The translations under genes were made by a program, and so were the position numbers. From positions 43,466 to 107,465 of the forward strand of contig JASJAW010000005.1 in assembly GCA_030066795.1 (NCBI GenBank): 64,000 nucleotides of DNA, given 5' to 3'. The DNA is from Dinoroseobacter sp. (lineage in GTDB: Bacteria > Pseudomonadota > Alphaproteobacteria > Rhodobacterales > Rhodobacteraceae). The notes under the pieces are model-generated. The model saw only the letters and a list, made by a program, of their open reading frames with translations, was not told the origin of the DNA and ran no database searches. Shown here piece after piece: positions 7,165-16,048 of the stretch (the stretch's first letter is position 1; each line of letters begins with the position of its first letter).

Positions 7165-9469
7165 GTTCCGAACCTTTCAACGGCAACGTGAAGCAAAAGC
7201 GCGTTCCCGGGTCCGAAGTATCGTGCCATATCTCGCCGCCATTGGCTTCGATAAGTGTTTTACTGATAGACAACCCTAAACCCATGCCGTCGCGTTTTGT
7301 TGTTTCAAAAGGGGTAAACAACTGCAGGCTTCCCGCTACGCCTGGTCCACAATCCTCAACACTGACGCGCACGAAAGCCTGATCTTGCTCGGCCATGATC
7401 GAGATTCTGCGCTCTCTGCAGTCACTTTCCACAATGGACTCGATAGCGTTTCGCAGGAGGTTGAGAACGACCTGAGCGATCTGGACACGGACGGCGCTGA
7501 CCTCGAGTTCCGCGCCCTTTACCAAAACAATATCGATTCCGTGCTGACGCGCTTCAGACCTTACGAGGCGTCGCGCCTGCTCGATCAACTCTCGGATTCC
7601 AAAAACATCGGGAATGTTTTCGTCTTTGCGAACCAAAGTGCGCAGCGCGCGGATGATATCAGCAGCCTGGTGCGCTTGCTGATCGATCTCGCCCAGCAAT
7701 CCCTTAACATCCGAGGCCTTTTCCGGCGAATTGCTAAGGATATACTCCGCTGCATCTGCATTTTGCGTGATTGCCGTAAGCGGTTGATTAAGCTCATGCG
7801 CCAGGCCAGTCGCCAGCTCTCCCATCATCTCCTGACGCGAGAAATGCGCGATCTCGCGGTTGAGGGTTTCGATCTTTTCCTCGGCGACGCGAGCCTGAGT
7901 AATATCGTCGATGGTCGCCACAATATAGGTGCCGCCCTTTGTGTCGGCCTGAAAAAAGATGCCGTTAAAGCTGATCCACACCGGACGACCGTCTTTTCTC
8001 AGGGCCCTGGCCTCAAATCCAAAAGCAGAGTGCTCAGCGATCTGTTCGACGAAGTCATCAAGAACATCTTTGTCATCCGCAGAAAGCAATGACTGAAATT
8101 CCACCCCTACGAGTTCTTGGTCGTTGAAACCTAAGAGCTTTGCAAAACTCTCGTTCACGCGAAGCAAACGACCTGTCGCGCTCTCGATATGGACCATCCC
8201 ACGCGACGCTTTCTCAAAGGTCAGATGGTACTCCGTTTCCGTTTTCTTGCGCTGAGAGATCTCGTTGACGAGGGCGGTATTGGCGTTTTCCAATTCCTTG
8301 TACGTGCTTGGCATCGGCTCATTAGGGTCGATCTCGCCTTGCGAGATCAATGCGGATCGGACTGCAAAGGCCCGAACGGGTGCATGAATTTTGTTAGCGA
8401 GCGCCAAGCCTAGCAGTGCCGTCATGAGAGCCACCGCGACGGCGATCAGGGTGTTCTGTGTTCGATTCTCTTTAATTGTCCCGATGAAGTCGTTCTCCGG
8501 GGCGTAAAGCACGATTGTCCACGGAATATCGTCCAGTCCAAATGGCATGATCAGCGACACATACTGTTGCCCTTGATGTTCAAAATCGGCCTGGATCAGC
8601 CCATCTATTTCAACGCCGTCCCCCGACAACCTGTCGCCGAACGCGGCGCGCGCAATCGGATCTTCGATTGTAACGATGGATGGAAAGCTTAACCCACCAT
8701 CCTTTGTCTGGGTGGTTAGCAAGTCCGGGTTCGGATGAGCTATCACGTCTCCATTGCGGTTCAGAATGAAAGCCGCACCATTTTGGCCAACCCGCAGCTC
8801 CGAGAGAAAACTCGACAACTCTTTGATCTCGATATCGACGCCGACAACGCCTTGAACATGATTGTCAAAACCAATCACTGGAGTGGCTGCGGTGATCCCA
8901 GGGGATTGTGAGGTAAAGAAGATATACGGATCGGTCCAAATACTGCCGCGATACGCCTTTGCTTCCTCATACCAGGGCCGACTGCGCGGATCGTACCGAT
9001 CTTCCGGATCGAAGCGGCGGCCCATCGAAACGAAGTCCTCTCGCCGTTTGATCAACAGTGTGCGTTCCGAGGTCCCGACGGCAACATCAACAATCTTGGT
9101 CAGATATTCCTGAGCGCCCTCTCTTTTGACATAGACAAAGTTGCCGTCTTCATCGCCGTAATAAGCCCCCGCAAACTGCGGCGCGGATCTCAGCTGTTGA
9201 AACAGCAGACCCTCAAGATGTTCGCGCTCTTCGCGGCGGACAATCTGGTTTGACGCGAGCGCTGTCGACAGTTCTGCCGCACTGCGCGCCGGAGACATGA
9301 ACCACTTCGTGTGCTGGATCACGTTTGTTCCTACATCCACCATCTGTGTACGGGCGTGTTCCAGAAGTGTTCGCTCGGAGGTGAAGTAGGAGGAGAATAC
9401 GACGACCGCGATCGCGAGCAGTTGAAGCCCGGCAAGGGCAAGCGCAAGAATTGCACCAAGAGATTTCAT
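7157..9469 (-). CDS. Membrane sensor histidine kinase (dCache + PAS + HisKA/HATPase)
   Basis: A 770-aa hybrid of an extracytoplasmic sensor and a FixL-like kinase core. TM1 is about residues 4-29 and TM2 about 339-358, enclosing a roughly 300-residue dCache-type ligand-binding region (RPWYEEAKAYRGSIWTDPYI and GVVGVDIEI are characteristic). A PAS/PAC module spans about 415-525, followed by HisKA with His558 in GLAHELNQPL and HATPase boxes VVLNLLRNAIES, VEDCGPGV and DGMGLGLSISKTLIE. The cache domain points to sensing a small extracellular molecule such as an organic acid or amino acid; the ligand is unknown. It is co-transcribed with the FixJ-like regulator. Confidence 0.93.
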   Translation of the reverse strand: MKSLGAILALALAGLQLLAIAVVVFSSYFTSERTLLEHARTQMVDVGTNVIQHTKWFMSPARSAAELSTALASNQIVRREEREHLEGLLFQQLRSAPQFAGAYYGDEDGNFVYVKREGAQEYLTKIVDVAVGTSERTLLIKRREDFVSMGRRFDPEDRYDPRSRPWYEEAKAYRGSIWTDPYIFFTSQSPGITAATPVIGFDNHVQGVVGVDIEIKELSSFLSELRVGQNGAAFILNRNGDVIAHPNPDLLTTQTKDGGLSFPSIVTIEDPIARAAFGDRLSGDGVEIDGLIQADFEHQGQQYVSLIMPFGLDDIPWTIVLYAPENDFIGTIKENRTQNTLIAVAVALMTALLGLALANKIHAPVRAFAVRSALISQGEIDPNEPMPSTYKELENANTALVNEISQRKKTETEYHLTFEKASRGMVHIESATGRLLRVNESFAKLLGFNDQELVGVEFQSLLSADDKDVLDDFVEQIAEHSAFGFEARALRKDGRPVWISFNGIFFQADTKGGTYIVATIDDITQARVAEEKIETLNREIAHFSRQEMMGELATGLAHELNQPLTAITQNADAAEYILSNSPEKASDVKGLLGEIDQQAHQAADIIRALRTLVRKDENIPDVFGIRELIEQARRLVRSEARQHGIDIVLVKGAELEVSAVRVQIAQVVLNLLRNAIESIVESDCRERRISIMAEQDQAFVRVSVEDCGPGVAGSLQLFTPFETTKRDGMGLGLSISKTLIEANGGEIWHDTSDPGTRFCFTLPLKGSEHG

Positions 9470-10093
9470 ATCTGTTCAGCGACCCGGCTTTTTGGTTTCT
9501 CGACAAGAGCCTAGGCCTCTTCGCACCAAAAGTGAAATACGAAGACTTCGAGCAGAAAAATGCGCTCTGCCCCTTAGGACAGAGCGCGCCAATCCAAGCC
9601 ACTCACTCCTGGACAAGCTTCAACACTCGGAAAACACTGCTTAAAAAGAAGATCTCCGCGAAATACTCTTGGAAGATCACCTATCAGAGTATTCCCGTCA
9701 TGAAGGATGGGCTATTGGTGAAGTTGCCTAGGCAGTATTACCTATGCTCCAAACACCGCAGATATACGGAAGAATTGGGCTCTGGCAGAACTAAAATCAG
9801 CCTGATTCCTCAGGAAAGTCCTGTGGAACCAGGCTGAGGCATCCGAGTGTCTTCATGATGTTGAGCAACGCGGCCACCACGTCGCCATCCAAGACCGGAA
9901 GAGGCCGATTTGCAGGGTGGTCCTAACCACCTTGCGCAGAACACAGACAGACGGACCACTCCGTGAGTGGTTGCAATTCGGTCTCCGTGCCAAAATCAGC
10001 TTACTCTTCGATTTCCCTCGTGGCCAAGAGAAAAGGCCTCTGGGAACCAGGTGGCATTTCGAGCAGTTTACGACCTGCAGTGCTCAAAGCTGT
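9470..10093. other. 624-nt region without a convincing gene
   Basis: Separates the kinase gene from the end of the glycerol operon. It holds the perfect inverted repeat at 9562-9587, upstream of the kinase, and a start-less minus-strand frame about 9801-9915 whose translation looks protein-like (PLPVLDGDVVAALLNIMK, then TLGCLSLVPQDFPEESG and a stop). Plus-strand open frames in the region have no family features. I read it as regulatory DNA for the kinase operon plus degraded coding sequence. Confidence 0.4.
9562..9587. repeat. Perfect 8-bp inverted repeat upstream of the kinase gene
   Basis: GCGCTCTG at 9562-9569 and CAGAGCGC at 9580-9587 with a 10-nt spacer, roughly 90 nt before the kinase start. 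No T tract follows on either strand, so a terminator is unlikely; it may be a protein-binding dyad or a leader hairpin. Confidence 0.35.
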
Positions 10094-11248
10094 CTAATAA
10101 GCATCTCTCAGGATTTCTTCATAGTCGGCCTGCGTCAGCGCTACTGGGTTTTTCTTGCTGGACGAAGCACTACAAGATGAATCGGCTATCGTGGGAATGT
10201 CTGACAGTTCGATGCCAAATTCTCGCAGGCGAGGAAGAGCGCGACGGTCCAACCAGACTTCAAGTCCTGAAAGAGCATCTTGGTCTCGCTCGCTTGGAAA
10301 CGCCTCAGATATTTGCGTCACGCATTCCAGCAACCGCATGGCAACACTGGTATCGGGAGAAGCGTTTCTTAGGTTCTTCTGTAAAACCGGAACAAGCAGC
10401 CTACCGCAGAGCGCGCCATGAGGAGCCGCATAGCGCCCGCCGAGAACTGATGCGATGCCGTGTGCGGCCCCTAGACCGCCATTTGCAAGGGCAACGCCAC
10501 TTGAGACGCTGACCCAAGCCATATCGTGCCACGCACTGTCTGGGGCGTCACCCGCCACGATGAGTTGCAAGGCTTCCATCCCCCGCGTGATGTTTGGCTC
10601 GGTCAGTGCATCCGAGAACGGCGTGGCCGCACAAGAGGTATAGGCCTCAATTGTCTGCACAACCGCGTCCAAACCGGAAGACAGCAACACAGACGCGGGC
10701 GCTGTTTTCAGCAAGTTAGGGTCAACCAGGGCTGCAGTTGGAAACAGCGCCTTTCCGCGCAATGAAACCTTTGCTTGTAGCTCGGGGATATCCAACACGG
10801 AATTGGCAGTCACCTCCGCGCCCGTCCCGGCGGTCGTTGGCAATGCAATACAAGGAACAGGCCCTGACCGGGACAGAAGCGAGTCTGGCACCTCTGAGAG
10901 GTTTGAACTCAACGTCAGATCGTGTCCGAGGCAAAATGCAAGCGCCTTGCCTGTATCGATCACCGATCCACCGCCAATAGCCACCACAGCCTGAGGTCCC
11001 ACCCCTTTCACCGCTTCAACGGCCGAATTGACGCTCGCTACAGACGGCTCCCTCGCACAGGTCACGTCCACGCAGTAAACGCCCGCTTGCTCTAGCATGG
11101 CGCGGACCGTTTCTGCAGCGAGACCTTTGGCGCCGCGAACGAGCACCACACGCTGGGTTCCGCTTGGCAAAGCCGAGGCGACGTTATTACTGACCCCGGC
11201 GCCAAAGCGCACCACGGTCGGGACACTAAAGGAAAAGGAGCCCCTCAA
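10094..11248 (-). CDS. Iron-containing alcohol dehydrogenase family protein, one metal ligand changed
   Basis: A 384-aa protein of the iron-ADH / maleylacetate reductase superfamily. The nucleotide-binding region shows AIGGGSVIDTGKALA and PTTAGTGAEVT. With the TTG start at 11248 (AAGG eight nt upstream, just after the glpK stop) the family metal ligands fall at canonical numbers: Asp194, His263 and His277 are present (GLDA, AAHG, APHG), but position 198 is Gln instead of His (GLDAVVQTIEAY) and position 267 is Ser instead of His. An ATG at 11296 would overlap glpK. Last gene of the glycerol operon, so a glycerol-derived aldehyde, ketone or diol substrate is the contextual guess. Whether it still binds iron or works metal-free is open. 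Confidence 0.85.
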   Translation of the reverse strand: MRGSFSFSVPTVVRFGAGVSNNVASALPSGTQRVVLVRGAKGLAAETVRAMLEQAGVYCVDVTCAREPSVASVNSAVEAVKGVGPQAVVAIGGGSVIDTGKALAFCLGHDLTLSSNLSEVPDSLLSRSGPVPCIALPTTAGTGAEVTANSVLDIPELQAKVSLRGKALFPTAALVDPNLLKTAPASVLLSSGLDAVVQTIEAYTSCAATPFSDALTEPNITRGMEALQLIVAGDAPDSAWHDMAWVSVSSGVALANGGLGAAHGIASVLGGRYAAPHGALCGRLLVPVLQKNLRNASPDTSVAMRLLECVTQISEAFPSERDQDALSGLEVWLDRRALPRLREFGIELSDIPTIADSSCSASSSKKNPVALTQADYEEILRDAY

Positions 11249-11259
11249 AGCCCGGAGCC

Positions 11260-12747
11260 TTAAAACGCCATTGTCGCGCTCACGGCGCGCTGCCACGCAG
11301 CGTATTTGGAGTCGCGGGTTTCTTGCGACATCTCGGGTGAAAACCGACGATCAAGCGCCCAGGTTTTGGCAAACTCCGCCTGTCCCGGCAGTACCTCCCT
11401 CTTCATGCCCGCCAGCCATGCGGCTCCGAGCGCGGTCGTCTCTAGGACCTTCGGTCGGTCTACCGGAGCGCCGAGAATGTCAGCGAGAAACTGCATCGTC
11501 CAGTCAGACGCGCTCATGCCCCCGTCGACCCGCAGCACAGGCGCAGCGTCACTGCCTGACCAATCTGCACGCATAGCTTCCAACAGGTCACGGGTCTGAA
11601 ATCCGACACTTTCCAAAGCGGCGCGGGCTAGCTCTGACGGCCCTGAATTGCGCGTCAGCCCGAAAACCGCACCGCGGCAATCCGGGTTCCAGTAAGGCGC
11701 CCCAAGACCGGTGAAGGCAGGCACCATCACCACGGATTGAGATGCATCTGCCGACTCGGCCAATGGCTGCGTTTCAGACGCCTCGCGGATAATTTTCAGG
11801 CCATCGCGCAACCACTGCACGACGGCGCCCGCAATGAAAATGGAGCCTTCCAGCGCATAGGTTGGTTTGCCGTCCAACTGGTAAGCGATCGTGGTCAGAA
11901 GTTGGTTATTGGACTTAACAAGCGTCTCCCCGGTATTAAGAAGTGCGAAACATCCTGTCCCATAGGTGGATTTCATCATCCCCGGGTCGAAACACGCCTG
12001 CCCCAGCGTCGCCGCTTGCTGATCCCCGGCAACGCCGCAAATCGGGATGGGTCGCCCAAAAAGATCGCTTCGCGTCGATCCGAAATCGGCGGCGCTGTCC
12101 TTCACTTCAGGCAGCATACCCATTGGAATGTCAAAGAGGTCGCAGATGGTCTGGCTCCACCGACCCTTACGGATGTCATAGAGCATTGTGCGCGCGGCAT
12201 TGGTGGCGTCAGTTGCATGGACCTGCCCGCCTGTCAGCTTCCAGATCAGGAAGGTGTCGACCGTTCCAAACAGAAGCTCACCCCGACGCGCGGCCTCACG
12301 TGCGCCTTCTGCATGGTCGAGGATCCATTTGAGTTTTGTTGCCGAGAAGTACGGATCAAGCAGAAGACCGGTGCGATCTGTGAACATCTCGCCATGCCCA
12401 GCATCACGCAGTGCGCGGCACGCATCCGCAGTGCGGCGATCCTGCCAGACAATCGCATTGTGGATTGGGTGACCGGTTTCCTTATTCCAGACAACTGTCG
12501 TTTCGCGCTGGTTGGTGATCCCGATGGCAACGATTTTCGAAGCATCGATATCAGCCCGTTCGATGACCTCGCGGCACGTCCCAGCAGTCGTGGCCCACAG
12601 GTCTGCAGGGTCATGTTCAACCCAGCCTGATTGCGGGAAAATCTGGGGAAACTCTTCCTGCGCGGTGGCGACGGGCGTCAGTCCCCCATCAAACAGGATT
12701 GCACGGGAGGACGTGGTGCCCTGATCGATCGCCAGAACGTAGGTCAT
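11260..12747 (-). CDS. glpK: Glycerol kinase
   Basis: A 495-aa FGGY-family kinase of full length. It phosphorylates glycerol to sn-glycerol 3-phosphate with ATP. Visible family markers: phosphate-binding [15 protein letters not shown] at the N-terminus, [14 protein letters not shown] and [11 protein letters not shown] in the substrate domain, [27 protein letters not shown], and adenosine-site [15 protein letters not shown]. It follows glpV after a 127-nt gap with a strong hairpin and is followed directly by the iron-ADH family gene. The product feeds GlpD, encoded at the head of the same gene row. Confidence 0.97.
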   Translation of the reverse strand: MTYVLAIDQGTTSSRAILFDGGLTPVATAQEEFPQIFPQSGWVEHDPADLWATTAGTCREVIERADIDASKIVAIGITNQRETTVVWNKETGHPIHNAIVWQDRRTADACRALRDAGHGEMFTDRTGLLLDPYFSATKLKWILDHAEGAREAARRGELLFGTVDTFLIWKLTGGQVHATDATNAARTMLYDIRKGRWSQTICDLFDIPMGMLPEVKDSAADFGSTRSDLFGRPIPICGVAGDQQAATLGQACFDPGMMKSTYGTGCFALLNTGETLVKSNNQLLTTIAYQLDGKPTYALEGSIFIAGAVVQWLRDGLKIIREASETQPLAESADASQSVVMVPAFTGLGAPYWNPDCRGAVFGLTRNSGPSELARAALESVGFQTRDLLEAMRADWSGSDAAPVLRVDGGMSASDWTMQFLADILGAPVDRPKVLETTALGAAWLAGMKREVLPGQAEFAKTWALDRRFSPEMSQETRDSKYAAWQRAVSATMAF

Positions 12748-12830
12748 GGGAAGTCTTTCCAGATCATCTTTGGTGAATACACCTCACTCGCACTGCACAG
12801 CGTCGGGTGAGTTGCGCTCAAAGTGGACAA

Positions 12831-12851
12831 GGGGCGCGCAATGCGCGCCCC
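12831..12851 (-). terminator. Strong hairpin between glpV and glpK
   Basis: Perfect 9-bp GC stem GGGGCGCGC (12831-12839) / GCGCGCCCC (12843-12851) with a 3-nt loop. On the coding strand it is followed by TTGTCC, not a T run, so it probably acts as a partial terminator or 3' stabiliser that keeps binding-protein mRNA in excess over glpK. Confidence 0.6.
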
Positions 12852-12874
12852 CCACCCGGGAGGAAGTCCTTGAC

Positions 12875-14596
12875 TTACTGCCAGGACTTGATGAGCTCGT
12901 CATATGCGACGGTCATCGGCTCTTCGTCCTCGTTGTCCAGCTTCGCAAACGGAGCACCCGGCTGCGCAAACCAATGGTCTGCACCCATTTCCTCGTTCAT
13001 CACCGGACCGAGATCGCCCTGCACGCCTGCGCGCTCGAGACGCTCCAGAACTGCTTCCTGCGCTTCGCACAGAGCATCGAGTGCTTCCTGCGCGGTCTTC
13101 TGACCGGACATCGCATCGCCGATGTTCTGCCACCACAGCTGCGCCAGACGTGGGTAGTCAGGCACGTTGGTCCCGGTCGGCGACCACGCCACGCGCGCTG
13201 GTGAACGATAGAATTCAACCAGACCGCCCAGCTTGTCCGCACGCTCGGTGAAGTGATCGCTGTCGATCGTGGACTCGCGGATGAAGGTCAGACCAACATC
13301 GGACTTCTTCAGATCCACGGTCTTGGACGTGACGAACTGAGCATAGAGCCAGGCCGCCTTGGCACGATCCACCGGGGTGGACTGCATCAGCGTCCAGGAG
13401 CCTGCGTCCTGATAGCCAACCTTCTGGCCTTCTTTCCAGTAGACGCCATGCGGGGACGGTGCCATCCGCCACTTGGGCGTGCCATCCTCGTTCATCACCG
13501 GCAGGCCGGGCTCGACCGTTGCGGCGGTGAAGGCGGTGTACCAGAACATCTGCTGGGCGATGTTGCCCTGCGCCGGAAGCGGACCCGCTTCGGAGAAGGT
13601 CATACCCGCAGCCGCCGGGGGCGAGTACTTCTGCAGCCACTCGATTGCCTTGTTCACAGCGTAAACAGCGGCAGGCGAGTTGGTTGCCCCACCACGGGCC
13701 ACACAGGACCCGACAGGCTGGGAGTTTTCGTTCACACGAATGCCCCACTCGTCGACGGGCAGGCCGTTCGGCTCACCCACGTCTCCCATACCAGCCATGG
13801 ACATCCACGCGTCGGTATAGCGCCAGCCGAGGGACGGGTCTTTCTTACCGTAGTCCATGTTGCCGAAGATTTCGCCTTCAACACCCATATGGCTGAGATC
13901 ACGGCCGGTAAAGAACTCTGCGATGTCCTCGTAGGCGGACCAGTTCACAGGCACACCAAGGTCATAGCCATACGCCGCTTTGAAATCGGCCATGTTCTTT
14001 TCGTCGGTGAACCAGTCGTAGCGGAACCAGTAGAGGTTCGCGAACTGCTGGCTGGGCAGCTGATAGAGCTTGCCATCAGGCCCGGTGGTGAAGCTGGTGC
14101 CGATGAAGTCGTCGACATCGAGCGTTGGCAGGGTCACGTCTGCGCCCTCGCCAGCCATCCAGTCGGTCAGGTTGCGCACCTGCTGATAGCGCCAGTGCGT
14201 GCCGATCAGGTCGGAGTCGTTGATGTAGCCGTCATAGATATTCTCGCCCGACTGCATCTGGGTCTGCAGCTTTTCAACCACGTCGCCTTCGCCGATCAGG
14301 TCATGGGTGACCTGGATGCCGGTGATCGCAGAGAACGCAGGTGCGAGAACCTGGCTTTCGTACTCATGCGTGGTGATGGTTTCGGAGACGACCTTGATTT
14401 CCATCCCCTGGAACGGGGCCGCCGCGTCCACGAAGAACTGCATCTCCGCTTCCTGCTCCTCGCGCGAGAGAACGGACAAGCCCGCGATCTCGTTATCGAG
14501 GAACTCCATCGCCGCCTCCATATCGGCGAAGGTTGGCGACGCCGAGAGCGATAGCGCAATGGCGATCGCCGTGGACGTTCTAAGTGACAAGTTCAT
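12875..14596 (-). CDS. glpV: Glycerol ABC transporter, periplasmic binding protein GlpV
   Basis: A 573-aa solute-binding protein, much longer than usual sugar-binding proteins and matching the GlpV type of the rhizobial/roseobacter glycerol importer. Signal peptide: LSLRTSTAIAIALSLSASPT, cleavage near TFA. The mature part shows extracellular family 1 features such as VLAPAFSAITGIQVTHDLIG and DGYINDSDLIGTHWRYQQ. It captures glycerol in the periplasm for GlpP/GlpQ. The start has a good AGGGAGG site and is preceded by a hairpin (14632-14655). Confidence 0.93.
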   Translation of the reverse strand: MNLSLRTSTAIAIALSLSASPTFADMEAAMEFLDNEIAGLSVLSREEQEAEMQFFVDAAAPFQGMEIKVVSETITTHEYESQVLAPAFSAITGIQVTHDLIGEGDVVEKLQTQMQSGENIYDGYINDSDLIGTHWRYQQVRNLTDWMAGEGADVTLPTLDVDDFIGTSFTTGPDGKLYQLPSQQFANLYWFRYDWFTDEKNMADFKAAYGYDLGVPVNWSAYEDIAEFFTGRDLSHMGVEGEIFGNMDYGKKDPSLGWRYTDAWMSMAGMGDVGEPNGLPVDEWGIRVNENSQPVGSCVARGGATNSPAAVYAVNKAIEWLQKYSPPAAAGMTFSEAGPLPAQGNIAQQMFWYTAFTAATVEPGLPVMNEDGTPKWRMAPSPHGVYWKEGQKVGYQDAGSWTLMQSTPVDRAKAAWLYAQFVTSKTVDLKKSDVGLTFIRESTIDSDHFTERADKLGGLVEFYRSPARVAWSPTGTNVPDYPRLAQLWWQNIGDAMSGQKTAQEALDALCEAQEAVLERLERAGVQGDLGPVMNEEMGADHWFAQPGAPFAKLDNEDEEPMTVAYDELIKSWQ

Positions 14597-14631
14597 GAAA
14601 TACCTCCCTGGTTGAACTTGGGTTTATGTGA

Positions 14632-14655
14632 CCGGACGGCTTATGCTCCGCCCGG
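14632..14655 (-). repeat. Hairpin upstream of glpV
   Basis: CCGGACGG (14632-14639) and CCGCCCGG (14648-14655) form an 8-bp stem with one wobble pair and an 8-nt loop, between glpU and glpV. No T tract. It may protect the 5' end of a processed glpV transcript. Confidence 0.45.
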
Positions 14656-14672
14656 CTATTCATCGGCGCGGG

Positions 14673-14945
14673 TTACACATATCTGAATACCAGAACGGCG
14701 TAGACCGCGCAGATTACGAGCGCCCACCACTGGGCCATATCGGTCAGGCCCAGCCAGGCCAGATTGATGAAAGCTGAGCCGAGAAGCGTAATAAAAAGCC
14801 GGTCTCCCCGTGTCGTCTCAATCCTCAGAACGCCGACGCGCGGGGTCTCGGGAAACCTGATCGCGAGGATCGTGAAAGTGATCAGCAGACAGGCGATGAT
14901 CGTGAAGAACAGCGCCGTCGGCCAGGTCCAAGCCATCCAGTCCAT
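14673..14945 (-). CDS. glpU: Small membrane protein GlpU (DUF2160)
   Basis: A 90-aa protein with three apparent membrane spans: WPTALFFTIIACLLITFTIL, LFITLLGSAFINLAWL and WWALVICAVYAVLVFRYV. This matches the DUF2160 proteins that accompany GlpSTPQV glycerol importers. Its exact role in the transporter is unknown. The ATG comes immediately after the stop of the 82-aa gene (TGAATG) and has an AGGAGG site inside that gene's end. Confidence 0.85.
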   Translation of the reverse strand: MDWMAWTWPTALFFTIIACLLITFTILAIRFPETPRVGVLRIETTRGDRLFITLLGSAFINLAWLGLTDMAQWWALVICAVYAVLVFRYV

Positions 14946-15194
14946 TCAGGAGTCCTCCAAAACTGCTTTGAACGCCGTGAAGTCAGCATCCTCATTGAAG
15001 ACAAGCGCCACCTCATGGTCGTCCGAGTAGCGGAAGAAAACCCCGCGTTCATCTTCATCAATTCGTATGTAACGAGCGGCACTCACGCCGATCCATCGAA
15101 GCTTTTCTATCACTTTGTCGCTGTTTGGATCGCTCTGAACCGCGAAACGAAGTGTCGATGTAACATTGTATCCTGATATGTCGATTTTGCTCAT
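14946..15194 (-). CDS. 82-aa protein of unknown function inside the glp operon
   Basis: A small, acidic, apparently cytosolic protein without signal peptide or membrane span. Its sequence (for example KVIEKLRWIGVSAARYIRID and DDHEVALVFNEDADFTAFKA) suggests a compact alpha/beta fold. The ATG overlaps the glpQ stop by one base and its stop directly abuts the glpU ATG, so it is translationally coupled on both sides, strong evidence of a real gene. I do not recognise the family, and it is not one of the standard glpSTPQUV components. A role in glycerol transport or its regulation is only inferred from position. Confidence 0.75.
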   Translation of the reverse strand: MSKIDISGYNVTSTLRFAVQSDPNSDKVIEKLRWIGVSAARYIRIDEDERGVFFRYSDDHEVALVFNEDADFTAFKAVLEDS

Positions 15195-16045
15195 TACACT
15201 CTCCCCAGAGCGAAGCCCTTGGCGATGTAATTTCGCACGAAGTAGATCACGAGCGCACCGGGCACGATGGTCAGCACACCCGCTGCGGCAAGGACACCCC
15301 AGTCGATGCCCGCAGCGCCCTGTGTCCGGGTCATGATCGCGGCGATGGGCTTGGCGTCTACGGTTGTCAGGGTGCGGCTGAGCAGCAGCTCAACCCATGA
15401 AAACATGAAGCAGAAGAACGCGGCGACCCCGATGCCAGAGGCAATGAGCGGCATGAAGATCTTCACGAAGAACGTGCCGAACGAATAGCCGTCAATATAG
15501 GCGGTCTCATCAATCTCTTTCGGTACGCCGCGCATGAAGCCTTCCAAGATCCAGACCGCCAGCGGCACGTTAAAGAGGCAATGCGCCAAGGCCACCGCGA
15601 TATGCGTGTCAAAAAGACCAACGCTGGAATAGAGCTGGAAGAACGGCAGCGCGAACACCGCGGGTGGCGCCATACGGTTGGTCAGCAGCCAGAAGAAGAG
15701 GTGCTTGTCGCCCATGAAATGGTAGCGGCTGAATGCGTAGGCCGCCGGCAGGGCCACAGCCAGGCTGATCACCGTGTTCATCACCACATAAATCAGCGAG
15801 TTGATATAGCCCGAGTACCACGCAGGATCGGTGAGGATCGTGCGGTAGTTGTCCAGCGTCGGGTTCGTCGGCCAGAGCGTGAAAGTGCTCACGATCTCGG
15901 TGTTCGTCTTCAGGCTCATGTTGAGCAGCCAGTAAATCGGCAACATCAGAAAAATTAGGTAGAGCGCGATTACGACAGTACTGCTTTTGACCTTCGGGAG
16001 CGAGAAGCTGCGCGGGGCCATTGTATTGATGGATGCGTCGGCCAT
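15194..16045 (-). CDS. glpQ: Glycerol ABC transporter, permease GlpQ
   Basis: A 283-aa MalG-type permease. N-terminal span SSTVVIALYLIFLMLPIYWL and several further spans; the EAA loop is visible as LEGFMRGVPKEIDETAYIDG. It pairs with GlpP to form the channel. It starts three bases after the glpP stop and overlaps the 82-aa gene by one base. Confidence 0.93.
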   Translation of the reverse strand: MADASINTMAPRSFSLPKVKSSTVVIALYLIFLMLPIYWLLNMSLKTNTEIVSTFTLWPTNPTLDNYRTILTDPAWYSGYINSLIYVVMNTVISLAVALPAAYAFSRYHFMGDKHLFFWLLTNRMAPPAVFALPFFQLYSSVGLFDTHIAVALAHCLFNVPLAVWILEGFMRGVPKEIDETAYIDGYSFGTFFVKIFMPLIASGIGVAAFFCFMFSWVELLLSRTLTTVDAKPIAAIMTRTQGAAGIDWGVLAAAGVLTIVPGALVIYFVRNYIAKGFALGRV

Positions 16046-16048
16046 GGG

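Noticed and set aside
9451..9837. 128-codon plus-strand open frame beginning inside the kinase gene
   Set aside because: Starts antisense to the kinase N-terminus, no family features, no ribosome-binding site.
11737..12630. 297-codon plus-strand open frame opposite glpK
   Set aside because: Shadow of glycerol kinase; no recognisable motif or ribosome-binding site.
13253..14554. 433-codon plus-strand open frame opposite glpV
   Set aside because: Antisense to a clear full-length transporter gene; translation shows no domain features, and GC-rich codon use explains open antisense frames.
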